Counted from the stretch's first letter, positions 9,977 to 20,208 are shown. The stretch: 64,000 bases of DNA from Aeromicrobium senzhongii (GCF_014334735.1 NZ_CP060587.1:3038001-3102000); one strand, 5' to 3'. The notes: generated by a model not told the origin, from the sequence alone. Numbers and translations are program-made.

Positions 9977-12153
9977 TGACCACCGAGACGGGCACCGACA
10001 CGGGCACCACCTACCGTCTGGCCATCGGCGGGATGAGCTGCGCCTCGTGCGCGGCCCGGATCGAGAAGAAGCTGAACCGGCTCGACGGCGTCGAGGCCAC
10101 GGTCAACTACGCCACCGAGAAGGCCACGGTGCACGCCCACGGCGACGTCGATCCCCAGACGCTCGTCGAGACGGTCGAGAAGACCGGTTACACCGCGCAC
10201 GTGCACGACCCGCACGCCGGACACGACCAGCACGCGGCCCACGGCGGCCTGCACTCGGCCGAGTCCATGCGCCGGCGGCTCGTCGTCGCGGCGATCCTGA
10301 GCGTGCCGGTGCTGGCGATCTCGATGATCCCGGCCCTGCAGTTCAGCGGCTGGCCGTGGGTCGTCCTCGCGCTCACCACGCCCGTCGTGCTGTGGGCGGC
10401 CTACCCGTTCCACTGGTCGGCGTGGCTCAACCTGCGTCACGGCGCGGCCACGATGGACACGCTCGTCAGCATGGGCGTCGGCGCGGCCTACCTGTGGTCG
10501 ATCGTCCAGCTCTGGCTGGGCGCGACCGGCCACGGCGTCGAGCACGGTCACTACTACTTCGAGACGGCCGCCGCCGTCACGACGTTCATCCTCGCCGGTC
10601 ACTACCTGGAGGCCAGTGCGAAGCGCCGCTCCAGTGCCGCGCTGCGCACTCTGATGGACCTGGGCGCCAAGCGCGTCACCGTCCTGCGCGACGGGACCGA
10701 GGTCGAGGTGCCCGTCGAGGAGCTGCACGAAGGGGAGCTGTTCGTCGTACGCCCCGGCGAGAAGATCGCCACCGACGGCGTGGTCACCGAGGGTGACTCC
10801 GCCGTCGACGAGTCGATGCTGACCGGCGAGTCCGTCCCGGTCGACGTCGCCGTCGGCGACACGGTCACCGGTGCCACCGTCAACCAGTCGGGCCGGCTCG
10901 TCGTGCGCGCCACCGCGGTCGGTGAGCACACACAGCTGGCCCAGATGGCCCGCCTCGTCGAGGAGGCCCAGGAGGGCAAGGCCGACGTGCAGCGGCTCGC
11001 CGACCGGATCTCGGCCTGGTTCGTCCCCGGCGTCATCGCCATCGCGGCCGTGACCTTGCTGGTGTGGCTGCTGGTCGCACCCGGGATCGGTGCGTTCGAG
11101 GCGGCCGTGGCCGTCCTGATCATCGCCTGCCCCTGTGCCCTCGGCCTGGCCACGCCCACCGCCCTCATGGTGGGCACCGGACGCGGCGCGCAGCTGGGCA
11201 TCCTGATCAAGGGCCCGCAGATCCTGGAGTCGACCCGCGCCGTCGACACCATCGTGCTCGACAAGACCGGCACGGTCACGACGGGCACGATGACGGTCTC
11301 CCACGTCGATCCCGCCGACGGCGTCGACCCGCACGAGCTGCGCCGGCTGGCCGCCTCGGTCGAGTCCGCCAGCGAGCACCCCGTCGCGCGGGCGATCACG
11401 TCGCTGGCGACTCCACTGCCCGTGTCCGAGTTCCGCAGCCACGCGGGGCAGGGCGTCGAGGGCCTCGTCGACGGGCACCTCGTGCGCGCCGGACGCCCCG
11501 GCTGGATCGGGGCCGACGACCGGCCCGATCGCATCGGCACGGTCATCGCCGTCTCGAGCGACGACCGCGTGCTGGGCACGATCACCGTGGCCGACGAGGT
11601 CAAGCAGACCTCCAAGGCCGCCGTGGCCGACCTGCGCCGCCTGGGCCTCGAGCCGATCCTGCTCACGGGCGACAACGAGCGCGTGGCGCAGGCCGTCGCG
11701 ACCGAGGTCGGGATCGACCGCGTCCACGCCGGGGTCACCCCGCAGGACAAGCTCGACGTGGTCAACGACCTCAAGGCCCGGGGCCGGGTCGTCGCGATGG
11801 TGGGCGACGGCGTCAACGACGCCGCCGCACTGGCCGGGGCCGACCTGGGCATCGCGATGGGCACCGGCACGGACGTCGCGATCGCAGCCAGCGACCTGAC
11901 GCTCGTGCACGGCGACCTGGCCACCGCGGTCGTCGCCGTGGACCTGTCCCGCGCGACCCTGCGCACAATCAAGGGGAACCTGTTCTGGGCCTTCGCCTAC
12001 AACGTCGCGGCCATCCCGCTCGCGGCGCTGGGGTTCCTCAGCCCGATGATCGCCGGCTTCGCCATGGCCGCCAGCTCGGTGTTCGTGGTCACCAACTCGT
12101 TGCGCCTGCGGCGTTTCGGGCGAGTCCACGATGCCGAAACGTTCTCGGCGTGA
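9976..12153 (+). CDS. copA: Copper-exporting P1B-type ATPase
   Basis: A 725-residue inner-membrane Cu(I) pump. One N-terminal metal domain carries MSCASC at residues 20-25, followed by a His-rich linker ([17 protein letters not shown]) that may also bind metal. The transmembrane CPC motif is at residues 385-387, the phosphorylated Asp of DKTGT at 429, and [10 protein letters not shown] forms the hinge. All catalytic motifs are intact. It is the third gene of the CsoR-controlled operon and its product exports the copper that CopZ delivers. Confidence 0.95.
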   Translation: MTTETGTDTGTTYRLAIGGMSCASCAARIEKKLNRLDGVEATVNYATEKATVHAHGDVDPQTLVETVEKTGYTAHVHDPHAGHDQHAAHGGLHSAESMRRRLVVAAILSVPVLAISMIPALQFSGWPWVVLALTTPVVLWAAYPFHWSAWLNLRHGAATMDTLVSMGVGAAYLWSIVQLWLGATGHGVEHGHYYFETAAAVTTFILAGHYLEASAKRRSSAALRTLMDLGAKRVTVLRDGTEVEVPVEELHEGELFVVRPGEKIATDGVVTEGDSAVDESMLTGESVPVDVAVGDTVTGATVNQSGRLVVRATAVGEHTQLAQMARLVEEAQEGKADVQRLADRISAWFVPGVIAIAAVTLLVWLLVAPGIGAFEAAVAVLIIACPCALGLATPTALMVGTGRGAQLGILIKGPQILESTRAVDTIVLDKTGTVTTGTMTVSHVDPADGVDPHELRRLAASVESASEHPVARAITSLATPLPVSEFRSHAGQGVEGLVDGHLVRAGRPGWIGADDRPDRIGTVIAVSSDDRVLGTITVADEVKQTSKAAVADLRRLGLEPILLTGDNERVAQAVATEVGIDRVHAGVTPQDKLDVVNDLKARGRVVAMVGDGVNDAAALAGADLGIAMGTGTDVAIAASDLTLVHGDLATAVVAVDLSRATLRTIKGNLFWAFAYNVAAIPLAALGFLSPMIAGFAMAASSVFVVTNSLRLRRFGRVHDAETFSA

Positions 12154-12213
12154 CACGATTCCGGTGAAACGCGGCGTCCGCATCGGGGCGGCGCCGTCCA
12201 ACGAGGGGAATCC

Positions 12214-12630
12214 ATGAACTACCGCAAGCCCGCTGCCGCACTCGCCGCCGTGGCCCTGTCCTTCGGCCTCACCGCGTGTGGCGGTGGCGAGCAGTCCGTC
12301 GCCGACGCCTGCAAGGTCGCCGAGAAGGAAGTCAAGGACGCGATGGGCGATCTCAACGGGATCAACCCCAGCGACACCGACGAGGCCACGAAGTCGATCT
12401 CGTCGATGGGCGACGCTCTGGACAAGACCGAGAAGAAGCTCGAGAACGAGAAGGTCAAGACCGCCGTCGGCGACCTGTCGGCCGAGTTCGACAAGCTCGA
12501 GACCGCCTTCGCGGACCTCAAGGCGGCCGACAAGGACACCGCCAAGCTGACCGAGGTGTCGGAGCGGATGAGCACCATCTCCACCGACATCCAGAAGAAG
12601 GGCGAGAAGCTCGACGAGCTCTGCGGCTGA
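12214..12630 (+). CDS. Small coiled-coil lipoprotein of unknown function
   Basis: A 138-residue predicted lipoprotein. The signal peptide ends in LTAC with lipidation Cys near residue 22. The mature part is almost entirely charged Lys/Glu/Asp helix with heptad-like spacing, and a further Cys pair (ACKV near 33 and LCG at the C-terminus) could form a disulfide. I do not recognise a family. AGGGGAA lies 5 bases before the ATG, and a strong terminator hairpin follows, so it is likely a single-gene unit. Confidence 0.75.
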   Translation: MNYRKPAAALAAVALSFGLTACGGGEQSVADACKVAEKEVKDAMGDLNGINPSDTDEATKSISSMGDALDKTEKKLENEKVKTAVGDLSAEFDKLETAFADLKAADKDTAKLTEVSERMSTISTDIQKKGEKLDELCG

Positions 12631-12644
12631 GCCCTCGCAGCATC

Positions 12645-12682
12645 CGACGCCGCGGAGTCCCTCACGGGGCCCCGCGGCGTCG
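12645..12682 (+). terminator. Hairpin terminator after the lipoprotein gene
   Basis: CGACGCCGCGG and its exact complement flank a 16-base loop that itself partly pairs, 15 bases after the stop codon. The stem is 11 bp of nearly pure G/C; there is no obvious T-run, as is usual in this type of genome. Confidence 0.65.
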
Positions 12683-12728
12683 TCGTCCGTCGAGGCGACC
12701 GTCGGAGGCCGGGATTAGGCTGGTCGGC

Positions 12729-13022
12729 ATGCCCCTGCTCACCGTGTCCGGTTCCCTGCTCGTGCGTGAAGTCTCCGAGATCCCGCCCGGCGCGATCGCC
12801 ACGGTCAAGGTGGTCGACGACGCCGGCGAGGTCCTCGCGGCCGCCGCCCTCGAGACCGACGAGGTGCCCGCGCCGTTCAGCGTCACCCTCGACGACGAGA
12901 TGGTCCGTGGCGACCTGTTCGTCTGGGCGTTCCTGCGCGCCTCCGACGGCAGCGGGTACGGCACGCTCGAGCTCGTCCCGGCCGACCTCGGCACCGTCGA
13001 GCTGAACCGGATCGGGGACTGA
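12729..13022 (+). CDS. YbaY-like beta-barrel protein
   Basis: A 97-residue protein whose opening LTVSGSLLVREVSEIPPGAIATVKVVD and later PAPFSVTLDD match the YbaY/YscW pilotin-like fold (a small beta sandwich). E. coli YbaY is a lipoprotein, but this copy has no signal peptide, so it should be cytoplasmic. Its function is unknown. It ends 5 bases before the ABC exporter gene and is probably cotranscribed with it. Confidence 0.65.
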   Translation: MPLLTVSGSLLVREVSEIPPGAIATVKVVDDAGEVLAAAALETDEVPAPFSVTLDDEMVRGDLFVWAFLRASDGSGYGTLELVPADLGTVELNRIGD

Positions 13023-13027
13023 CCAGA

Positions 13028-15004
13028 GTGCCCCGACCGGGTCCCGCGGTCACTCACCTGAGCGACGCCGAGCTCGCCGCGAACAACGGCCCGGTCCTTC
13101 GCCGCATCACGATCCTGCTGCGGCCCTACCGCGCCAAGATGGCGTCGGTCGCCGTCATCGTCGTGCTGTCGGCCATCCTCACCTCGATCGTCCCGTTCCT
13201 CACCCAGGCCGTCTTCGACCGCGCCCTCTTCGGCTCGGGCGGCCCCGACCTGGGGCTGCTGGGCTGGCTCGTCGCGGGCATGTGCGTCCTGCCGATCCTG
13301 GCGTCGATGCTCAACATCGCCCAGAACTGGCTCACGTCCACCATCGGCAACTCGGCCATGGCCGATCTGCGCAGCGAGCTGTTCGCGCACCTGCAGAAGA
13401 TGGAGCTGGCGTTCTTCACGACGACCAAGACCGGCGCGATCCAGTCCCGGCTGGCCAACGACGTCGCGGGCGTGCGCACCGTGCTCACCGACACCGCCAC
13501 GTCGATCCTGCAGAACACCGTCACCGTCACCGCGGCGTTCATCTCGATGGTGATCCTGTCGTGGGAGCTGACGATCCTGACCGTCGTGCTGATGCCGCTG
13601 TTCATCTGGCTCCAGCTCAAGGTCGGACGCCGGCGCCAGCAGTTGGCGCGGCGCACCCAGGAGAGCCTGTCGGAGATGACGGCAATCACCGAGGAGTCGC
13701 TCAGCGTCTCCGGCATCCTGCTGGCCAAGGTGTTCAACCGCAGCACGTCCGAGGCCCAGCGCTACCGCGACGCCAACCTCCAGCAGACGCGGCTGCAGGT
13801 CGAGCAGGCGATGACCGGCCGGATGTTCTTCGCGACCGTGCAGACGTTCTTCGCCATCACGCCCGCGCTGATCTACCTGGCGGCCGGGTTCATCATCAGC
13901 GGCCGACTGCCCGGCGGCGCCGAGTCGCTCTCGGCCGGGACGCTCGTGGCGTTCACCACCGTGCAGGCCCGCCTGCAGATGCCGCTGCTGCAGCTCATGC
14001 GCGTCTCGCTCGACGTCCAGACCTCGCTGGCGCTGTTCCGCCGCATCTTCGAGTACCTCGATCTCGAGCCGGCCATCGTCGACCGGCCCGGCGCGCGCAC
14101 GGTCGCGCCCGCCGACCTGCAGGGCCGGATCGAGTTCCGCGACGTGTGGTTCCGCTACCCCCAGCCGCGCGTGCTGACCGGCGAGACCGCCAAGGAGCGG
14201 TTCGGCGACTCCACCGGACCGGTCGACGCGGCGTCCACGGCCGACGCCGACGCGTGGGCGCTGTCGGAGCTGTCGTTCACGATCGAGGGCGGCCAGCTGG
14301 CGGCCATCGTGGGGCCGTCCGGCTCGGGCAAGACCACCGCGACCTACCTCGTGCCGCGGTTCTACGACGTGCAGCGCGGGCAGGTGCTGATCGACGGGAT
14401 CGACGTCCGCGACATCACGCTGTCCTCGCTGGCCGACTGCGTCGGCATGGTCACCCAGGAGCCGTACCTCTTCCACGGGACGATCCGCGAGAACATCGCC
14501 TACGCCAAGCCCGGTGCGACGGCCGACGAGATCGTCGCGGCCGCCACCGACGCCAACATCCACGACCGCATCATGAGCTTCCCCGACGGCTACGAGACCG
14601 TCACCGGTGAGCGCGGGTACCGGCTCTCCGGCGGCGAGAAGCAGCGCATCGCGATCGCCCGCGTGCTGCTGAAGAACCCGCGCATCCTCATCCTCGACGA
14701 GGCCACGAGCGCGCTCGACAACGAGACCGAGCGCCTCGTGCAGGAGGCACTCGAGCGCGCCACGACCGGCCGCACGACCCTCGCCATCGCCCACCGACTC
14801 AGCACCATCCAGAACGCCGACGTCATCTTCGGCCTCGTGGACGGCCGCGTCGTCGAGCGCGGAACCCACGAGGAACTGGTCGACGACCCCGACGGGTTGT
14901 ACGGCCGGCTGTACCGCGAGCAGTTCGCCAGCCGGCGTCCCGCACCGGGGTCCGGCCGCGGCGAGGGACCCGTGGGCTTCCTGCGTGCCGATGTATCCCT
15001 GTGA
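13028..15004 (+). CDS. ABC exporter, fused membrane and ATPase domains
   Basis: A 658-residue type IV ABC half-transporter (MsbA/LmrA class), probably a homodimer. The six-helix membrane domain spans about residues 25-330, and the ATPase has Walker A GPSGSGKTT, signature LSGGE, Walker B ILILDEATSALD and the AHRLST switch His. Between the first beta strand and the rest of the ATPase (around residues 380-415, after FRYPQPRVLTGE) is an unusual Ala/Asp/Thr-rich insertion of about 30 residues. The substrate is unknown: lipid, peptide or drug. GTG start 5 bases after the YbaY-like gene. Confidence 0.9.
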   Translation: MPRPGPAVTHLSDAELAANNGPVLRRITILLRPYRAKMASVAVIVVLSAILTSIVPFLTQAVFDRALFGSGGPDLGLLGWLVAGMCVLPILASMLNIAQNWLTSTIGNSAMADLRSELFAHLQKMELAFFTTTKTGAIQSRLANDVAGVRTVLTDTATSILQNTVTVTAAFISMVILSWELTILTVVLMPLFIWLQLKVGRRRQQLARRTQESLSEMTAITEESLSVSGILLAKVFNRSTSEAQRYRDANLQQTRLQVEQAMTGRMFFATVQTFFAITPALIYLAAGFIISGRLPGGAESLSAGTLVAFTTVQARLQMPLLQLMRVSLDVQTSLALFRRIFEYLDLEPAIVDRPGARTVAPADLQGRIEFRDVWFRYPQPRVLTGETAKERFGDSTGPVDAASTADADAWALSELSFTIEGGQLAAIVGPSGSGKTTATYLVPRFYDVQRGQVLIDGIDVRDITLSSLADCVGMVTQEPYLFHGTIRENIAYAKPGATADEIVAAATDANIHDRIMSFPDGYETVTGERGYRLSGGEKQRIAIARVLLKNPRILILDEATSALDNETERLVQEALERATTGRTTLAIAHRLSTIQNADVIFGLVDGRVVERGTHEELVDDPDGLYGRLYREQFASRRPAPGSGRGEGPVGFLRADVSL

Positions 15005-15064
15005 TTCCAGGGGGGCGAAAGATAGGCATGGTCACGCGTCTCGCGGACTGCCAGAATCACCCCC

Positions 15065-16408
15065 ATGACCACCGTCTATCTGGTGACGTCGGCACTGATG
15101 GTGCTGACCATCGCGGCGGTGCGTCATCACCGATCGTCGGTCTCGGTGCCGGTCACGATCATGCTCCTGGCCATCGCGGGTTGGAACCTGGTGCGCGCCG
15201 ACCGGGGGCCCATCGACCCGACGCCCAGCATCGCCGTTGCGATCAACGTCGTGTTCGTCCAGATCACCGCGGCCGCGTTCTACGTCGCGACCCGTCGCCT
15301 CGTCCAAGGGCGTTGGCACATGCCGCGTTGGTTCTGGGCCGTCGCGATCGCGTTCGGCACCGCGAGCTTCGTCGGGATGCTCCCCTCGGTGGGCCTCACC
15401 ACCGGTGATGCGTACTACGCCAGCCCGGTCTACGTCATGCACCTGGCGTACTCCTTCGCGCTCTTCGGCGGTGGCGTCCTCACCCTGAACTCGCGTCAGC
15501 ACGACCCCTCGCCACACGTGCGTCACGTCGTCATGGCCGTCCAGGTGGGGACCCTGTCGGTGCTGACGGCCCAGGTCCTCTTTCCGGGCTTCACTCCGCT
15601 GGCGGTCGCCACCATGGCGATGGTGATGGCGTGGACCACCGGCCATGTCGCCGCGTGGTCGCGCTCGGCCTCGCGCGCGGGCCGCCTCCTGGACTCGATC
15701 GGCGTCTTCATCTTCGTCATCGACCGCGCCGGCCGGCTGCAGGACTGGAACGGCCCGGCCGCCAGCCTGCTGCGCCTCACCGGTCACACCGCCGAGCAGG
15801 GCCTCCACGTGAGCTCGGCCCTGGCGATGTCCGTGCCGTTCCTGGACGAGTCCACCGTGACCCTGCCGATCGAGGGCGGCGAGCTGCGCACCGCCGTCAC
15901 CGTGCATCCCGTCGACCCACTGGCGCGCGGGAGCGACCGCGTCGTGATGCTGCGCCCCGTGCGCTCGACCGTCGAGAGCTCATCGTTCCCGGCCGTCTCG
16001 GGCGCCCTCAAGGGGCACGATCCGGCCACCCAGACGCTGGGCCGCAAGGCCGCCCTCGAGATGCTGCGGATCGCGGCGGTGGAGGGTCGGCAGATGCTGC
16101 GCATCGACGTGGTCCCGCGGACGCCCCGCCGCGCTGACGACGTCATGTTCCTCGTCGCACGGCGCATGGAGGCGCGTGCCACCGAGCGCGGCTGGCTGGA
16201 CGTGCCGTGGGCGCGGCTGGACACGTGGACCCTCATCGCGCCGATGCTCGATCCGACCTTCGAGGGCGTGCCGGCGCGGATCCCCCTCGACGACCTCGGC
16301 CTCGACATGCTGGTGTCCTTCCACCGACCCGCCGCCGCCGAGCCACCGGAGGCGTTCGTCCGGAGGATGACCGAGGAAGGGCTGAACCGGGACTCGGCCC
16401 AGGGCTGA
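15065..16408 (+). CDS. 7TM-PAS protein with a degenerate GGDEF-like domain
   Basis: A 447-residue membrane sensor. Residues 1-195 form about seven helices in the arrangement of the histidine-kinase N-terminal 7TM module. A PAS-like segment follows (FIFVIDRAGRLQDWNGPAASLLRLTG, about 214-240). Residues 319-420 align by eye to a diguanylate cyclase: DPATQTLGRKAALEML resembles D-x-LT-x-L-x-NRRA, and ARLDTWTLIAPM (383-394) sits where ARLGGDEFAVLLP would be. GGDEF is replaced by DTWTL, so it is probably catalytically dead and perhaps a receptor or scaffold. The GGDEF relation is inferred by eye. Confidence 0.6.
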   Translation: MTTVYLVTSALMVLTIAAVRHHRSSVSVPVTIMLLAIAGWNLVRADRGPIDPTPSIAVAINVVFVQITAAAFYVATRRLVQGRWHMPRWFWAVAIAFGTASFVGMLPSVGLTTGDAYYASPVYVMHLAYSFALFGGGVLTLNSRQHDPSPHVRHVVMAVQVGTLSVLTAQVLFPGFTPLAVATMAMVMAWTTGHVAAWSRSASRAGRLLDSIGVFIFVIDRAGRLQDWNGPAASLLRLTGHTAEQGLHVSSALAMSVPFLDESTVTLPIEGGELRTAVTVHPVDPLARGSDRVVMLRPVRSTVESSSFPAVSGALKGHDPATQTLGRKAALEMLRIAAVEGRQMLRIDVVPRTPRRADDVMFLVARRMEARATERGWLDVPWARLDTWTLIAPMLDPTFEGVPARIPLDDLGLDMLVSFHRPAAAEPPEAFVRRMTEEGLNRDSAQG

Positions 16409-16423
16409 GACCCGGCCGGTGCC

Positions 16424-17821
16424 TCAGAGCGCCAGTCCGACGTACTTCGTCTCGAGGTACTCCTCGATGCCCTCGTCGCCACCCTCGCGGCCGAAGCCCG
16501 AGGACTTCATGCCGCCGAACGGGGCGGACGGGTTCGACACGACGCCCTGGTTGATCCCCACCATGCCGGTGTTGAGTCCCTCGTAGACCTTGATCGCCCG
16601 CGAGTAACTCTCGGTGAAGGCGTACGCGACGAGCCCGAACTCCGTGTCGTTGGCCATGCGCAGGGCCTCGTCGTCGTCACGGAAGGTGAACACGGGTGCG
16701 ACGGGACCGAAGATCTCCTCCTGCCACATCCGCGCCTGCTGCGGGACGTTGGTCAGGACCGTGGGCGGGTAGAAGTAACCGGCGCCGTCGGGCACCTCGC
16801 CACCGGTCAGGACCTTCGCGCCCTGCGCCTTGGCGTCGTCGACCAGCTCGGCCACCTTGTCGCGCTGCTTCGCCTCGACCAGCGGGCCGATCGGCGCCTC
16901 GGCCATCTTCGCGGCGAAGCGCGAGGCGAACTCATCGGCCAGCGACTCGTGGACGATGAACCGGTTGGCAGCCGTGCAGGCCTCGCCGATGTTGCGCATC
17001 TTGGCCAGCATCGCGCCCTCGACGGCCTTGTCCAGGTCGGCGTCCTCGAAGACCAGGAACGGGGCGTTGCCGCCGAGCTCCATCGAGACGCGCAGCACCT
17101 GCTCGGCCGACTGCTCGATCAGGCTGCGGCCGACCTCGGTCGACCCGGTGAACGTCAGCTTGCGCAGGCGAGGATCGCGGATCAGCGGCTCCATGACCTG
17201 GCCGGTGCTCGTGGTCGTGACGATGTTCAGCACGCCCTCGGGCAGGCCTGCCTCGGCCATGATCTCGCCCAGGCTGAGCATGGTCAGCGGGGTGAGCGAC
17301 GCCGGCTTGATCACCATCGTGCAGCCGGCGGCGACGGCCGGGCCGATCTTGCGCGTGCCCATGGCCAGCGGGAAGTTCCACGGCGTGATCATCAGGCAGG
17401 GGCCGACCGGCTGCTTCAGCGTCAGCAGGCGCGTGGCGCCGTTGGGCGCGACGGAGTAGCGGCCGGAGATGCGCACGGCCTCCTCGGCGAACCAGCGGAA
17501 GAACTCCGCGCCGTAGGCGATCTCGGTCTTGGACTCGCTGATGGGCTTGCCCATCTCGGCGGTCATCTGCTCGGCCAGTTCGTCGGTGCGCTCGGTGATG
17601 ATTTCGAAGGCGCGCCGCAGGATCTCGCCCCGGTCGCGTGGTGCCGTGCGGGCCCAGTCGTCCTGCACCGCCACGGCCGCGTCCAACGCGGCCTTCCCGT
17701 CGGCCACGGAGGCGTCGGCCACCGTCGCCAGCGTCTCACCCGTCGCCGGGTTCTCGACCTCGAACGTCGCGCCACCCTCGGCGTCGCGCCACTGACCTGC
17801 AATGAAGAGTTGGTTCGGCAT
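16424..17821 (-). CDS. gabD: NAD(P)-dependent succinate-semialdehyde dehydrogenase family
   Basis: A 465-residue aldehyde dehydrogenase. Catalytic Cys 282 lies in GEACTAANR and general-base Glu 248 in MELGGNAP; the cofactor motif FTGSTEVG is at about 224-231, and the PWNFP segment is at 147-151. Overall pattern (MPNQLFIAGQWRDAEGG, SGFGREGG) fits GabD, which oxidises succinate semialdehyde to succinate in GABA breakdown. No GABA transaminase gene is nearby, so a related aldehyde remains possible. It is divergent from the membrane hydrolase gene. Confidence 0.88.
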   Translation of the reverse strand: MPNQLFIAGQWRDAEGGATFEVENPATGETLATVADASVADGKAALDAAVAVQDDWARTAPRDRGEILRRAFEIITERTDELAEQMTAEMGKPISESKTEIAYGAEFFRWFAEEAVRISGRYSVAPNGATRLLTLKQPVGPCLMITPWNFPLAMGTRKIGPAVAAGCTMVIKPASLTPLTMLSLGEIMAEAGLPEGVLNIVTTTSTGQVMEPLIRDPRLRKLTFTGSTEVGRSLIEQSAEQVLRVSMELGGNAPFLVFEDADLDKAVEGAMLAKMRNIGEACTAANRFIVHESLADEFASRFAAKMAEAPIGPLVEAKQRDKVAELVDDAKAQGAKVLTGGEVPDGAGYFYPPTVLTNVPQQARMWQEEIFGPVAPVFTFRDDDEALRMANDTEFGLVAYAFTESYSRAIKVYEGLNTGMVGINQGVVSNPSAPFGGMKSSGFGREGGDEGIEEYLETKYVGLAL

Positions 17822-17874
17822 GGGTCGACGCTACAGCGCTCCGGCGATCCCTTCGACCTGCCACACTTCCAGCC

Positions 17875-19551
17875 ATGGTCGCCACCCTCCGGGGGTTGTT
17901 CCGTCCCACGTTCCCGGGACTCGTCGGGGCGTTCGTCTTCGCGCTGCTGTCACTGACGCCGTCCCTGCTGCCGCGACCGGCCCTGTTCCAGGGACTCGTC
18001 ACGGGCGTCACCGCGGCGATCGGCTACGGCCTCGCCGTCGCGTTGGCGTGGGTCTGGCGCGCTTTCGCCGACCGCGAGGCACGCCGTCCGACCGCCGGGC
18101 AGTGGCGATGGGCCGTCGCCATCGGCGTCGTGGCGCTGGGTGTCGCCGACGTCGTCAGCGTCCGGCAGCAGGACCGCATCCGCGAGCTCATGGGCCTGGG
18201 CGACGCCAGCACGTGGCGGCTCGTCTCGGTGCCCGCCGTGGCGGTCGTGGTGTTCTGCCTGCTGCTGGCGGCGGGACGTGGACTGCGCCGCGCCGCCCGC
18301 AGGCTCTCCGACCTGCTGGCCCGCCGGATCGGGGCGCAGGCCGCTCGCGCCACGGCGGTGCTCGTGGTGGCGACGCTGACCTTCTTCACCCTCAGCGGCC
18401 TCGTGTACGACAACGTGATCGCCGCCGTGGACTCGTCCTTCGCGCTCGGGGACCAGCAGGTCTCGTCACGCCTGGACCCACCCGCGAGCCCGCTGCGGTC
18501 GGGCAGCCCGGAGTCGGACCTGGCCTGGGACGATCTCGGGCGCCAGGGTCGCCGGTTCGTCGCGCGCGGACCCGGAGCCGAGGACATCACCGCATTCACC
18601 GGCCGCGTGGCTCTCGATCCCATCCGCGCCTACGCGGGCACGGCCCACGCCGAGGACGTCGAGGAGCGAGCCCGGCTCGCGGTCGACGACCTCGAGCGAG
18701 CCGGAGGCTTCGAGCGCGCCAACCTGCTGGTCGCCGGCACGACCGGCTCGGGCTTCATCGAGCCGAGCGCCTCGGAGTCGTTCGAGTACCTCACCGACGG
18801 CGACTCGGCGATCGTCTCGATGCAGTACTCGCACCTGCCCTCGTGGGTCTCGTTCCTGGTCGACCAGCAGGCCGCGCGCCATGCCGGCCGGGCCCTGTTC
18901 GACGCCGTGTACGAGCGCTGGTCGACCCTCCCCGCCGCGTCGCGGCCCAGGCTCTACCTGTTCGGCGAGAGCCTCGGGTCGTTCGCGCTCGAGACCGCCT
19001 TCAGCGGCGAGGCCGACCTGCGCAACCGGACCTCGGGCGGGCTGTTCGTCGGGCCTCCCGGGTTCAACTCGCTGTTCACCGAGTTCCGCGAGCAGCGCGA
19101 CCCCGGCAGTCGCGAGATCGAGCCGATCTTCCGCGACGGGCGCACCGTGCGGTTCACGAACGACCCGTGGAGCCCGGTGATCCCGGCGGATCGCCCGTGG
19201 GACGGCCCGCACCTGCTCTACCTCGTCCACGCGTCGGACCCGATCACGTGGTGGAGTCCGGACCTGATCTGGGACAAGCCCGACTGGCTCTCCGAGCCGC
19301 GCGGGTCCGACGTCGCCGCTGCGATGCGCTGGTACCCGATCATCACGTTCTGGCAGACCTCGGCCGACATGGCGGTCGGCATGGCCGTGCCGTCGGGTCA
19401 CGGACACGACTTCGTCGGCGAGCACGTCGCGGGGTGGGCCTCCGTGCTGCAGCCGGCGGGCTGGACCGACGAGGACCTGCGCCGCCTCCAGGAGCGCATC
19501 CTCGACGCGGACGCCCAGAACGCGGGCATCCCTCCGTCCCTGCGGGACTGA
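17875..19551 (+). CDS. Membrane-anchored alpha/beta hydrolase
   Basis: A 558-residue protein of the large actinobacterial alpha/beta-hydrolase family with an N-terminal membrane domain. Four to five hydrophobic helices occupy about residues 15-180. The soluble domain has nucleophile Ser 366 in FGESLGSF and a late VPSGHGHDF histidine candidate for the triad. Family members are thought to be esterases or lipases acting at the cell envelope; none of the context here identifies the substrate. ATG 17875 opens directly before the first helix. Confidence 0.83.
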   Translation: MVATLRGLFRPTFPGLVGAFVFALLSLTPSLLPRPALFQGLVTGVTAAIGYGLAVALAWVWRAFADREARRPTAGQWRWAVAIGVVALGVADVVSVRQQDRIRELMGLGDASTWRLVSVPAVAVVVFCLLLAAGRGLRRAARRLSDLLARRIGAQAARATAVLVVATLTFFTLSGLVYDNVIAAVDSSFALGDQQVSSRLDPPASPLRSGSPESDLAWDDLGRQGRRFVARGPGAEDITAFTGRVALDPIRAYAGTAHAEDVEERARLAVDDLERAGGFERANLLVAGTTGSGFIEPSASESFEYLTDGDSAIVSMQYSHLPSWVSFLVDQQAARHAGRALFDAVYERWSTLPAASRPRLYLFGESLGSFALETAFSGEADLRNRTSGGLFVGPPGFNSLFTEFREQRDPGSREIEPIFRDGRTVRFTNDPWSPVIPADRPWDGPHLLYLVHASDPITWWSPDLIWDKPDWLSEPRGSDVAAAMRWYPIITFWQTSADMAVGMAVPSGHGHDFVGEHVAGWASVLQPAGWTDEDLRRLQERILDADAQNAGIPPSLRD

Positions 19552-19566
19552 CCGAGCGAGGTCCTG

Positions 19567-20208
19567 TCAGCGCTCCCGCGGATCGCGCAGCTCGCGCACG
19601 CGGGTGACGACGAACCAGCCGCAGACCACGACGACGGCGAGGATGACGAGCCGCTGGAACCAGTCGGCCCAGGGCTCGATGACGTGCCAGTTCTCGCCGA
19701 GGGTGTAACCGGCGCCGACGAAGATCGAGTTCCAGATCAGGCTGCCGAGCGTGGTCAGGCCGAGGAACGCGGTGAAGTTCATCTGCTCGACGCCGGCGGG
19801 GATCGAGATCAGGCTGCGGAAGATCGGCACCATGCGGCCGAAGAACACGGCCTTGGTGCCGTGCTTGGCGAACCACTCCTCGGTGACCTCGAGGTCGCGC
19901 ACCTTCAGCAGCGGCACCTTCGCGAACACCAACGCCGTGCGGTCGCGGCCGAACAGCCGACCGAGCCAGTACATGATGCAGGCGCCGATCACCGATCCGG
20001 CGGTCGTGGCGAACAGCGCACCGGCCAGGGAGAAGCGTCCCTGGCTGGCGGCCAGGCCGGCCATCGGCAGCACGATCTCGCTGGGAATCGGGGGGAAGAG
20101 GTTGTCCATCCCCACGGCCAGGGCGGCACCGAAGAGGCCCAACCGGTCCATGAGGTCCACCATGAAGCCCGCGAGGCCGTCGATCTGCTGGTCGGCTGCC
20201 TGTGTCAT
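19567..20208 (-). CDS. DedA family membrane protein
   Basis: A 213-residue polytopic protein with the DedA/SNARE-associated hallmarks: NLFPPIPSEIVLPMAGLAA near the N-terminus, a later GRMVPIFRSLISIPAG loop containing the conserved Arg, and terminal membrane helices. DedA proteins flip phospholipids or undecaprenyl phosphate carriers across the membrane. ATG 20208 is preferred over upstream in-frame codons because it gives the normal family length. It converges on the upstream hydrolase gene and is divergent from the lipoprotein gene that follows. Confidence 0.9.
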   Translation of the reverse strand: MTQAADQQIDGLAGFMVDLMDRLGLFGAALAVGMDNLFPPIPSEIVLPMAGLAASQGRFSLAGALFATTAGSVIGACIMYWLGRLFGRDRTALVFAKVPLLKVRDLEVTEEWFAKHGTKAVFFGRMVPIFRSLISIPAGVEQMNFTAFLGLTTLGSLIWNSIFVGAGYTLGENWHVIEPWADWFQRLVILAVVVVCGWFVVTRVRELRDPRER

